25,206 nucleotides of DNA from a virus: the IMG/VR virus record IMGVR_UViG_3300020214_000876, positions 1 to 25,206 of that record. One strand, given 5' to 3'. The notes beneath the pieces were generated by a model. The model was given only the letters and a program-made list of their open reading frames with translations. It ran no database searches and was not told the DNA's origin. Made by a program: the position numbers and the translations under genes. This document shows positions 1-7,164 of the stretch, one piece after another (the stretch's first letter is position 1; each line of letters starts with the position of its first letter).

Positions 1-276
1 TATGAGTGGGACGTTGATGAGTTTCACTTCAAGCGTTGGGACTGGATTCTTGCAGAAATGATCTGGGCATTCGGTGAACTTGCTAAAAATCGCGATCCTG
101 ATTTTTGCATCAAGAAGCCGAAGTACATACACAAGAAAGTAGAAGGCAAAGATTATAGAGAAATGATTTGTGTTCGTCATGGTGTTTATGACAATGAGAA
201 GATGAGAGCATACCATACTCGCAAGAAGAATGCCTTCCGTTTATTTGGCAAATACTATGAAAATCTTTGGGATTAA
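1..276 (+). CDS. Conserved phage hypothetical protein (5' truncated by window)
   Basis: The reading frame is open from base 1, so the gene begins upstream; the first internal ATG (58) is not a convincing start because the preceding codons read as normal protein (WDVDEFHFKRWDWILAEM). The visible 91 residues are rich in Trp and aromatic residues and end in FRLFGKYYENLWD. From memory, this type of C-terminus (LFxKYYxxLWx) recurs in small conserved proteins of T4-like and other myophages. No catalytic motif is visible and I do not know its function. The stop at 274-276 lies 2 nt before the ATG of the oxygenase gene, so the two are probably co-transcribed. Confidence 0.75.
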   Translation, partial: YEWDVDEFHFKRWDWILAEMIWAFGELAKNRDPDFCIKKPKYIHKKVEGKDYREMICVRHGVYDNEKMRAYHTRKKNAFRLFGKYYENLWD

Positions 277-278
277 TA

Positions 279-1031
279 ATGATAAATCAGATAGACCATG
301 TTTCTCTGCGGAGCAAATTTAGAACCGCAGAACCTTTTAGTCATGTAGTTATTGATAATTTTTTTACTAATGAAACTGCTGCTGCTATAGCAAGCAGTTT
401 TCCAGCACACAATGATTCTGCTTGGACTGTTTCTTATGATAATCCAGTAGAAAAGAAAAAAGCATGCTCGCATTGGGATAAATTCCCTATGCCAATTTAC
501 TCTGCATTGTTTTATCTCTGCAGTCAAGAGTTCGCAGCATTGATAAGTCAAGTTACTGGTGCATCTATCATTATACCAGATTATGGTTTACATGGTGGTG
601 GGATGCACTCGCATAATCGAAATGGTAAATTAAATATTCATAAAGATTATTCTTTACATCCTAAGTTACACTTGATGAGAAATTACAATCTAATTATTTA
701 CATGACGCCTGAGTGGGATTCTTCTTGGGGTGGTGGTTTAGAATTTTGGAGTCACGACAAAGAGAAAGAACAGCCGAAAGAATGTGTGACTAGGATAGAA
801 AATAAATTTAATCGCGCTGTTCTTTTTGACACTACTCAAAATTCTTGGCATGGTTTACCGCAAGAATTAACTTGCCCAGAAAATATTTTTCGTAGAAGTC
901 TAGCGACATACTATCTTTCGTACATAAATAGTAAAGCTGAGACGCGATATCGTGCATTGTATGCGCCATACGAACAACAAAAAAATGATCCTGACGTAGT
1001 AGAATTTTGTAAAAAAAGAAGTGGCTTATGA
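279..1031 (+). CDS. 2-oxoglutarate/Fe(II)-dependent oxygenase
   Basis: Predicted non-haem iron dioxygenase of the prolyl-4-hydroxylase-like type, which hydroxylates a substrate while converting 2-oxoglutarate to succinate. The facial triad is visible: H121-x-D123 (in NIHKDYSLHP) and distal H191 (NSWHGLP), followed by R205/R206 (FRRSLATYYLS), one of which would bind 2-oxoglutarate. I chose the ATG at 279 rather than the TTG at 267, because 267 lies inside the upstream gene and adds only four residues; GGG at 269-271 may act as a weak ribosome site. The stop overlaps the next start as ATGA (1028-1031), indicating coupling to the glycosyltransferase genes. Such oxygenases are common in marine T4-like phages, usually with unknown substrate. 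The neighbours suggest modification of a glycan or protein, but this is not shown. Confidence 0.88.
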   Translation: MINQIDHVSLRSKFRTAEPFSHVVIDNFFTNETAAAIASSFPAHNDSAWTVSYDNPVEKKKACSHWDKFPMPIYSALFYLCSQEFAALISQVTGASIIIPDYGLHGGGMHSHNRNGKLNIHKDYSLHPKLHLMRNYNLIIYMTPEWDSSWGGGLEFWSHDKEKEQPKECVTRIENKFNRAVLFDTTQNSWHGLPQELTCPENIFRRSLATYYLSYINSKAETRYRALYAPYEQQKNDPDVVEFCKKRSGL

Positions 1032-1789
1032 AAGTATCTGTGATTACAGCAACAACTGGTAATGCTAGACTTGCTGATTGTATTAAATCAGTGCGTAATC
1101 AAACTTATAAAAACATTGAACATATTGTAGTTGTAGATGGCGAAGAACGATGGGGTACAACTAATTCTATTCTTCATGGATTAGGTTTTCCTGAAGGCGC
1201 AGAACGTGGACCGAGTAGCAATGAACATGTGCTAGTGTTGCCTTATGCGACTGGTAAAAACAGATTTAATGGTCATCGTATCTATGGTGCATTTAATTTC
1301 CTTGCTAATGGAGATTATGTTATTTGGTTAGATGATGATAATGAGTTAACATCTAACCACATTCAAAGTCTTGTAAATATTACGAAAGAAAAAAATTTAG
1401 ATTGGGCATATTCTTTGCGTCAGATAGTTGACGATGAAGGTAAGTTTATATGTAATGATGACTGCGAAAGTCTTGGCAAATACAAATCCGTTTTAAACGA
1501 CCATTTCGTAGACGTGAATTGTTTTTTTATTCGAAGAGAACTAGCAGTAAATCTTGCGCCAATCTGGTATCGACAAGCACGCCCACCACAAGGTATGATG
1601 GAAGTTGATCGTGCATTGACTACTGTCTTAATGCACGATAAAAATAACTTAAAGTTTGACACAAACAACGATTATACGGTAAAATATAGAGTCGGAAGCA
1701 CAGAAATCTCAGTTAAAGCTGAGTTCTTTTTACAAGGAAATCGAACGATGCTTCAGCGTTATAATGGAGAACTGCCTTGGAAAAAATAA
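1028..1789 (+). CDS. Glycosyltransferase family 2 (GT-A fold)
   Basis: The N-terminus (KVSVITATTGNARLADCIKSV) is the classic first strand and helix of family 2 glycosyltransferases, followed by NQTYKNIEHIVVVDG. An acidic cluster WLDDDNEL (D102-D104) occupies the place of the metal- and nucleotide-sugar-binding DxD motif. At 253 residues it is essentially the catalytic domain alone, without membrane segments, so a cytoplasmic enzyme is expected. Donor and acceptor cannot be read from sequence. It starts inside the oxygenase stop (ATGA) and overlaps the next gene by 13 nt. Together with two further transferase-like genes, a methyltransferase and the downstream dTDP-sugar genes, it suggests phage-directed glycan synthesis or glycosylation of DNA or virion protein. 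Confidence 0.9.
   Translation: MKVSVITATTGNARLADCIKSVRNQTYKNIEHIVVVDGEERWGTTNSILHGLGFPEGAERGPSSNEHVLVLPYATGKNRFNGHRIYGAFNFLANGDYVIWLDDDNELTSNHIQSLVNITKEKNLDWAYSLRQIVDDEGKFICNDDCESLGKYKSVLNDHFVDVNCFFIRRELAVNLAPIWYRQARPPQGMMEVDRALTTVLMHDKNNLKFDTNNDYTVKYRVGSTEISVKAEFFLQGNRTMLQRYNGELPWKK
1766..1770 (+). promoter_or_regulatory. Shine-Dalgarno GGAGA supporting a TTG start
   Basis: GGAGA lies six nucleotides before the TTG at 1777. There is no usable in-frame ATG until 1813, which would delete the first predicted beta strand (ACIVSVSM) of the following protein, and the ATG at 1790 is in another frame and stops after three codons. The site therefore decides for the unusual TTG start inside the end of the previous gene. 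Confidence 0.65.
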
Positions 1790-2538
1790 ATGCATGCATA
1801 GTATCGGTTTCTATGCCAAATATTAATCGAAAAACTATAGAGATGCAACGAGAGGTTGTACAAAAGTTTAATCCACAAAACTATCATCACTATCAATTTT
1901 TTGTTGACATAAACACAAAACATGGTGTATTTCTAGATTATTTTTGGGGATTGAATGGTGTAATGGCAGGTGCACTTAAAAAACAAACCATAGAAAAGAA
2001 GTTAGAACATGAAGTTGTAATTGTCTTAGACATAGATTGTATACCACTAAGCAAGAATGCTTTTGAAATTTACGCCAAGAGTGCACTTGATGGAAATTTA
2101 ATCGGAAACGCGCAACGAACAAATCATTTAAACAATAATCAGCATGTGTTCGCTGCGCCCTCTGCTGCTGCGATAAGTAAAAATACTTTTATTAAAATTG
2201 GTACGCCTTCTGCACTAGAAACTTTTAGATCTGATGTTCTTGAAGAATATACATGGGCTGCTGAAAGTTTAGGTGTAAATGTAGTTAAGATTATGCCACT
2301 AAAATTTGATGCTCCACCACAACGATATGATTGGGAAAAAGAACAGCCGCCATATTGGAATCTTGCTGATGGCATGCCAAAATATGGAATGGGAACAACA
2401 TATGGCAGCGAAGAACAAGGTGAGTTGTTCTGGCACAATTTTCAAATTCGAATGCCAGGTCAAGAAGAAAGATTTTGGAATAAATGTGAACAAGTATTAA
2501 CTAGAGATATGTATGAAGATCGTAGTATTAAGCACTGA
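1777..2538 (+). CDS. Glycosyltransferase-like protein with DxD motif
   Basis: A 253-residue protein starting at TTG (see the ribosome site at 1766-1770). It opens with a hydrophobic strand (INACIVSVSMPN) and has HEVVIVLDIDCIPLS around residue 80, where D85-x-D87 sits at the end of a strand exactly as the DxD of GT-A nucleotide-sugar transferases does. Close sequence kinship to a named family is not evident to me, so the call rests on fold-like features and on its position between two other transferase-like genes. It overlaps the upstream gene by 13 nt and the downstream gene by 26 nt. No signal peptide or membrane segment is visible. It could instead be a nucleotide-sugar-binding protein of another activity. 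Confidence 0.72.
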   Translation: MEKINACIVSVSMPNINRKTIEMQREVVQKFNPQNYHHYQFFVDINTKHGVFLDYFWGLNGVMAGALKKQTIEKKLEHEVVIVLDIDCIPLSKNAFEIYAKSALDGNLIGNAQRTNHLNNNQHVFAAPSAAAISKNTFIKIGTPSALETFRSDVLEEYTWAAESLGVNVVKIMPLKFDAPPQRYDWEKEQPPYWNLADGMPKYGMGTTYGSEEQGELFWHNFQIRMPGQEERFWNKCEQVLTRDMYEDRSIKH

Positions 2539-3361
2539 CACAGAACACTATTTACTACAATGGTGGTTTCCTCACACTGTTAAGAAATTCGATTTCGGTG
2601 TAATAGTGGACTTCGGATGGGGCGAAGAATCTGATAACACATATGAACTATACAAAAAATTTGCTCCACATTGGAGATACTATAAAGTATCTCAGACAGA
2701 AGTAAGTAATTTTCTTTGGGATGTATTGTTAATTAAAATTGAAAAGGATTTGTTAAGCGAATTTCCTGGTAGTTGGATAACAACACTAAACGCCACAGAA
2801 TTTATTATCGGAAATTTAAACAGTTTAGATATCTTTAAAACTAATAAACAAGTGCTAATTCCTTGCCATTTGATGAATGATCTGCCAGAGCATGAGAATA
2901 TTGAGCCAGATCCGAATGTTCCATTACTGGAGCAACGCCATCATGGCGTGCACTATAAGAATGATTTTCCTCATCCACACCATGGAACTAGTATTGATTT
3001 GTTTAATAAAACAAAACCTGCAGGTGTATTGTTAAACACTAGATGGATGAGAAGTATTCATAATTATGCATTAGATTATTTGACCAAATCTGTTTATAGC
3101 GTAGGCAGACACTTTTGGGATGTGAGTAAATACAATGGAGATTTAGCCATCTTACATTTAAATTTATCTCCACTTACTCAAACTTTTATAAAGAGAAAAA
3201 CACAGATAAAAAGAAGATTAACTCAATCTGATAAAGCAATGGATCGTGGAATACATCATAATAATGCAACACCAGAGACTATTCAAGCTGCTAAACGATT
3301 TTATGATCAGTTAACAATCGATTTATCTGAGGAAATTCAAAAATTAGAGGGATTAAAATAA
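2513..3361 (+). CDS. Glycosyltransferase-like protein (GT2_4/GT92-like), DxD degenerate
   Basis: 282 residues. The start KIVVLSTDTEHYLLQWWFPHTVKKFD and the segment SWITTLNATEFI resemble the Glyco_tranf_2_4/GT92-like group, in which a strand ends in DxDEF. Here the corresponding segment reads N93-A-T-E96-F97, so the first two acidic residues are missing. A second family-like block, RSIHNYALDYL with a later DLAILHLNL, also resembles that group. The C-terminal 60 residues are basic and probably helical. The loss of the acidic pair may mean metal-independent chemistry, an altered donor, or a non-catalytic role. The start overlaps the previous gene by 26 nt, and the stop overlaps the methyltransferase start as TAATG. 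The substrate is unknown. Confidence 0.7.
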   Translation: MKIVVLSTDTEHYLLQWWFPHTVKKFDFGVIVDFGWGEESDNTYELYKKFAPHWRYYKVSQTEVSNFLWDVLLIKIEKDLLSEFPGSWITTLNATEFIIGNLNSLDIFKTNKQVLIPCHLMNDLPEHENIEPDPNVPLLEQRHHGVHYKNDFPHPHHGTSIDLFNKTKPAGVLLNTRWMRSIHNYALDYLTKSVYSVGRHFWDVSKYNGDLAILHLNLSPLTQTFIKRKTQIKRRLTQSDKAMDRGIHHNNATPETIQAAKRFYDQLTIDLSEEIQKLEGLK

Positions 3362-3897
3362 TGCATGAGTCACAGACAAACTTTCTGATTAGAATGAAAG
3401 ATAAATTTCCTAACTCATTTAAAGAATGTAAAGTTCTTGAAGTTGGTAGTTTGGATATAAATGGAACTATTCGTATTTTATTTGAAAATTGTGAGTATAC
3501 TGGAATCGATGTAGGACCAGGTCCATGTGTAGATGTTGTTAGTAGCGGACATGTGTACGATGCTCCAGATAATTCGTTTGATACAGTTGTTTCATCAGAG
3601 TGTTTTGAACATAACCCATTTTGGTTAGAAACATTTAACAACATGCATAGAATGTGTAAACCAGGTGGTGTTGTTATATTTACATGCGCCACAGATGGTC
3701 GACCTGAACATGGAACTAATAGAACTCAAGCGTGGGCTTCTAGACTAACAGTTGAAATCGGTTGGGGTGATTATTATAGAAACTTAAATGCTATAGATTT
3801 TGAGAATGCATTTGATTTAACGAAAATGTTTGAACCGCATGAGTTCTTTTTAGAATTAGTTTCGAAAGATTTATATTTTTATGGAGTAAAAAAATAA
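3361..3897 (+). CDS. Class I SAM-dependent methyltransferase
   Basis: A compact 178-residue Rossmann methyltransferase. SAM-binding motif I is VLEVGSLD (residues 25-32). The acidic end of strand 2 is YTGID (D50), and the post-motif segment NSFDTVVSSECFEH (71-84) is typical of the Methyltransf_11 group, followed by MHRMCKPGGVVIFTC. No extra domain is present to indicate a substrate. Its place directly after three glycosyltransferase-like genes, with TAATG junctions on both sides, suggests methylation of a sugar or of the same acceptor, as in capsule or O-antigen loci. A nucleic acid or protein target cannot be excluded. Confidence 0.88.
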   Translation: MHESQTNFLIRMKDKFPNSFKECKVLEVGSLDINGTIRILFENCEYTGIDVGPGPCVDVVSSGHVYDAPDNSFDTVVSSECFEHNPFWLETFNNMHRMCKPGGVVIFTCATDGRPEHGTNRTQAWASRLTVEIGWGDYYRNLNAIDFENAFDLTKMFEPHEFFLELVSKDLYFYGVKK

Positions 3898-4094
3898 TGG
3901 CAAATAGATCAGATTTTTTTGACGCTAAACTTCCGCGCTCTATTAAGCGCATGCTTATTATGGGTCAGGTCAATGGCTGGACTGGCGATAAGCATTCTCG
4001 TAATGCAATAAAGAATCAGTTTATCAAAGCACATGCTAATCATGTTGGGTTTAAACTCAAACGCCAATCAGCAGAAATTGGTGGCGAAGAGTAA
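3897..4094 (+). CDS. Small conserved phage hypothetical protein
   Basis: 65 residues, strongly basic (RSIKRMLIMG, KHSRNAIKNQFIKAH) with no membrane segment. It is coupled to both neighbours by one-base TAATG overlaps, which supports it being a real gene. From memory, short proteins of this kind recur next to the polymerase region in cyanophage-like T4 relatives, without known function. A nucleic acid-binding role would fit the charge but is speculation. Confidence 0.72.
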   Translation: MANRSDFFDAKLPRSIKRMLIMGQVNGWTGDKHSRNAIKNQFIKAHANHVGFKLKRQSAEIGGEE

Positions 4095-4348
4095 TGCACT
4101 CATTAACAGAACTCCGCGATTTCTTTATCTCTAAAAAGATTGAGATAAATGAATTTAATGGGTGGGCATTAAAAGTTGGTAGAGATGTTTGGACTTTGAG
4201 CGGTGATGTGTTTTATAAAAATGGCATACCGCAAAGTCTAAAGCAAAAAGATATTTTTAACAGTTATACAAGGGTAAAAACAAATGGCAAACATCAAAGC
4301 AATCAAACTCGTAAATGGCGAGGAATTAGTAGTAGAAATTACAGATGA
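4094..4348 (+). CDS. Small hypothetical protein, C-terminus overlaps next gene
   Basis: 84 residues. The first 60 or so look like an ordinary small folded protein (NGWALKVGRDVWTLSGDVFYKNGIP, an alternating strand pattern). The last 22 codons (4284-4348) lie in the start of the next gene in another frame and give a basic, low-complexity tail (RKWRGISSRNYR). The start is joined to the previous stop as TAATG. Function unknown. The body is probably conserved and the tail is a by-product of the overlap. Confidence 0.65.
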   Translation: MHSLTELRDFFISKKIEINEFNGWALKVGRDVWTLSGDVFYKNGIPQSLKQKDIFNSYTRVKTNGKHQSNQTRKWRGISSRNYR

Positions 4349-4583
4349 CAATGAGTCATCAATAACATTTACAAATCCAGTTTCTTGCGTTCTTCAACGT
4401 GGCAAAGATGGCGCACCAATTCTAGGTTTTATGCCCTGGATGCAATCAAGCAATCCTCCGTTTACTGTGAACAAAAATAATATTCTTGTCGTCGCAGAAG
4501 TTGCTGAAGAGATTAAAAACGGTTATAATCAAATATATGGAGCAGGTATCGTTGTTCCTCCCAAGCAATTAATTACGGGATAG
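4284..4583 (+). CDS. Conserved phage protein, possibly Sm-like beta-barrel
   Basis: 99 residues. It has a strand-rich N-terminus (IKAIKLVNGEELVVEI) in which a lysine-leucine-valine strand is followed by NGEE, then a conserved-looking block GAPILGFMPWMQ. The pattern resembles small Sm/LSm-like barrels (VNGEEI.AEV...), seen from memory in several T4-like marine phages, but I cannot confirm the fold. AGGG at 4271-4274 is a reasonable ribosome site nine bases before the ATG. The gene starts 65 nt inside the previous gene and stops one base before the DNA polymerase ATG, so it may be translationally linked to polymerase. An RNA-binding or translational control role is only an idea. Confidence 0.75.
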   Translation: MANIKAIKLVNGEELVVEITDDNESSITFTNPVSCVLQRGKDGAPILGFMPWMQSSNPPFTVNKNNILVVAEVAEEIKNGYNQIYGAGIVVPPKQLITG

Positions 4584-4584
4584 C

Positions 4585-7125
4585 ATGTCAGATTTTTATA
4601 CTAATGTTTCTGTTTCTGGAAGGTACATACTTTACAGAGGCATAGAGAACGACAAGCGTGTTCGACGAAAGATCGAGTATCGCCCCACATTTTATCTTTT
4701 AAGCCAAGACAAAACTGATACGCAAACTCTAGATGGCGAGTGCGTAAAATCAATTCAACCAGGCAATATTCCAGAGTGTCGTGATTTCTTAAAGAGATAT
4801 GAGAACGTAGATAATTTCCCAGTGTTTGGCAATAATCGATTTGAGTATGCGTATATTGCCGATTGTTATTCTGATGATATTCTTTGGGATATTAACAAAG
4901 TCAGCATTGCATATCTTGACATTGAAGTTGGCTCTGAAAATGGATTCCCAGAACCTAAAAATGCTAACGAATCAATTACAGCCATTACACTTAAACTCAA
5001 GGGAAATTATTTCGTATTTGGTATCGGCGATTATGTTAAACATCGCGATGACGTGCACTATGCACAATGTCGCGATGAGTTAGATCTATTACGAAGATTT
5101 CTTGACTTCTGGTGCCGATTTCATCCTGATGTAATCTCAGGTTGGAATATTAAAACATTCGATATTCCATATCTTATTAATCGTATTGTTAAACTCTTCG
5201 GTGAACCCGAGGCGAAGAAATTATCTCCATGGAATTATTTGACTAAACGCGAAATATATTTCATGAATCGTCAACATATCATCTATGATATTGTTGGTGT
5301 TGCAACTCTAGATTATCTTGAGTTATATCGAAAATTTACATACACACAACGCGAATCTTATAAACTTGACAATATCGCTCATATTGAGTTAAATGAAAAG
5401 AAACTCGACTTTAGTGAATATGAAACTCTGTATCAACTTTACAAGCACGACCATCAAAAGTTTATTGAGTATAACATCAAAGACGTGGAACTCGTTGAGA
5501 AACTTGAAGATAAGATGAAGTTGATTGAGTTGGCGCTAACTCTTGCATATGACAACAAAGTCAACTATGATGATGTGTTTACGCAAGTTCGTATGTGGGA
5601 TACGATAGTGTATAATTATCTCAAACGAAAGAATATCGTAATCCCACAAATGAAAAAAGGTGATAAGAAAACTGCATTCGAAGGCGCATATGTCAAGGAT
5701 CCGATTCTTGGAATGCATCAATGGGTTGCTTCGTTTGATCTTAACAGTCTGTATCCACACTTAATTATGCAGTACAATATTTCAATGGAGACTTTGATTG
5801 AGCCATCGAAATACACTGATTCAATGAAACATTTTATTGGCAATAAACGAATCAACGTTGACACGCTATTAAGTCAACAAATGGACACCAGTGAACTTAA
5901 AAAAATGGGCGTTACGATTACACCTAATGGACAAATGTTTCGTATTAATGAGCAGGGTGTTATGCCTGAGATTATGGATAATATGTACAAGGATCGTACA
6001 CGTTATAAGAAATTAGCGATTGAGGCGAAGAAAAAAATCGAGACTGTCCTTGAAGATAAAAATCAAATTGAATATCTTGAGAAACAAGTCGCGCGATACA
6101 ATAATTTGCAGTTGGCAAAAAAAGTCACATTAAATTCTGCTTACGGCGCACTAGGCAATCAATACTTTCGTTTCTTCGATACTCGTATTGCTGAAGGAAT
6201 TACCACAGCAGGTCAGTTGTCTATTCGTTGGATTGAGCAAAAGATCAACAAATATATGAATCTTCTTCTCAAAACTGGTAACGAAGATTATGTTATTGCC
6301 TCTGACACGGATTCAATTTATTTAAATCTTGGACCGCTCGTAAACAAATTTTTCAAAGATACGAATGACAATAAAAAAGTTATTCGATTCATGAATAAAA
6401 TTTGCGAAGAAAAGATTCAACCATATATCGATGATTCATATGAAGAATTAAGGCAATATGTCAATGCATATCAACAGCGTATGGAAATGAAGCGCGAGTC
6501 ATTAGCAGATAAAGCAATCTGGACTGCAAAGAAACGATATATTTTAAATGTCTATGATAGTGAAGGTGTTGCATATGCTAAACCCAAACTCAAGATCATG
6601 GGTCTTGAAGCAGTTAAATCTTCAACTCCCTCTGCTTGTCGCACGAAAATTAAAGAAGCAATTGATATTATAATGAATAGATCACAAGAGGATCTTCACA
6701 AGTTCATCGATAAATTTAGAAATGATTTTAAAAAATTACCGATTGAAGATATCGCATTTCCTCGTAGTGTAAATGGATTATCAGAATACTCAAATGAAAC
6801 AAGTATCTTTAAGAAAGGCACACCTATACATGTAAAGGGTGCATTAGTTTACAATCATTTTTTACGCGAATTAAAATTAACTAAACGATATCAATTAATT
6901 CAAGAGGGCGAGAAAATCAAGTTTATCTATCTGAAACAACCTAACATCTTTAATAACAATACTCTTGCATTTTTATCAGGCATTCCTAAACAACTTGGCG
7001 CTACAAAGTACATTGATTATAATTTACAATTTGAAAAATCATTTCTTGAACCACTAGATATTATTCTTTCCACAATCAATTGGCAATCTGAGAAAGTTGA
7101 TTCGCTGGATTGCTTTTTTACATAA
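4585..7125 (+). CDS. 43: DNA polymerase, family B (T4 gp43 type)
   Basis: Replicative polymerase with 3'-5' proofreading exonuclease, 846 residues (T4 gp43 has 898). Exonuclease motifs: Exo I with D112/E114 (AYLDIEVG), the same numbering as T4; Exo II with D193 (GWNIKTFDIPYL); Exo III with Y296 and D300 (YNIKDVEL). Polymerase motifs: A with D385 (FDLNSLYPHLI), B with N517-S-A-Y520-G521, C with D574-T-D576-S, and the KKRY motif (TAKKRYILNV). SLYPH in place of the textbook SLYPS also occurs, as I recall, in cyanophage-type T4 polymerases. All catalytic acids are present, so the enzyme should be active. It would act with clamp and clamp loader proteins, which lie outside this window, and with the helicase encoded at 8528. 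Confidence 0.97.
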   Translation: MSDFYTNVSVSGRYILYRGIENDKRVRRKIEYRPTFYLLSQDKTDTQTLDGECVKSIQPGNIPECRDFLKRYENVDNFPVFGNNRFEYAYIADCYSDDILWDINKVSIAYLDIEVGSENGFPEPKNANESITAITLKLKGNYFVFGIGDYVKHRDDVHYAQCRDELDLLRRFLDFWCRFHPDVISGWNIKTFDIPYLINRIVKLFGEPEAKKLSPWNYLTKREIYFMNRQHIIYDIVGVATLDYLELYRKFTYTQRESYKLDNIAHIELNEKKLDFSEYETLYQLYKHDHQKFIEYNIKDVELVEKLEDKMKLIELALTLAYDNKVNYDDVFTQVRMWDTIVYNYLKRKNIVIPQMKKGDKKTAFEGAYVKDPILGMHQWVASFDLNSLYPHLIMQYNISMETLIEPSKYTDSMKHFIGNKRINVDTLLSQQMDTSELKKMGVTITPNGQMFRINEQGVMPEIMDNMYKDRTRYKKLAIEAKKKIETVLEDKNQIEYLEKQVARYNNLQLAKKVTLNSAYGALGNQYFRFFDTRIAEGITTAGQLSIRWIEQKINKYMNLLLKTGNEDYVIASDTDSIYLNLGPLVNKFFKDTNDNKKVIRFMNKICEEKIQPYIDDSYEELRQYVNAYQQRMEMKRESLADKAIWTAKKRYILNVYDSEGVAYAKPKLKIMGLEAVKSSTPSACRTKIKEAIDIIMNRSQEDLHKFIDKFRNDFKKLPIEDIAFPRSVNGLSEYSNETSIFKKGTPIHVKGALVYNHFLRELKLTKRYQLIQEGEKIKFIYLKQPNIFNNNTLAFLSGIPKQLGATKYIDYNLQFEKSFLEPLDIILSTINWQSEKVDSLDCFFT

Positions 7126-7138
7126 AATAGTATACAAT
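7110..7138 (+). promoter_or_regulatory. Sigma70-like promoter before uvsX
   Basis: TTGCTT (7110-7115), a 17-base spacer and TACAAT (7133-7138) form a good bacterial sigma70-type promoter across the end of the polymerase gene and the 39-base gap before uvsX. Its presence would let the recombinase be transcribed early by unmodified host RNA polymerase, as well as by read-through. The match is by eye and the region is AT-rich, so chance remains possible. Confidence 0.45.
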
Positions 7139-7153
7139 ACATATATTCTATAT

Positions 7154-7158
7154 GGAGA
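7154..7158 (+). promoter_or_regulatory. Shine-Dalgarno of uvsX
   Basis: GGAGA six bases before the ATG at 7165. It is one of the clearest ribosome sites in the window and fixes the uvsX start; most neighbouring genes rely on stop/start overlaps instead. Confidence 0.7.
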
Positions 7159-7164
7159 ACACGC

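Noticed and set aside
923-930. CATAAATA, a match to the cyanophage late motif NATAAATA, about 100 bases before the first glycosyltransferase
   Set aside because: It lies inside the oxygenase gene in AT-rich sequence; without transcript data a single internal match is not separable from chance.
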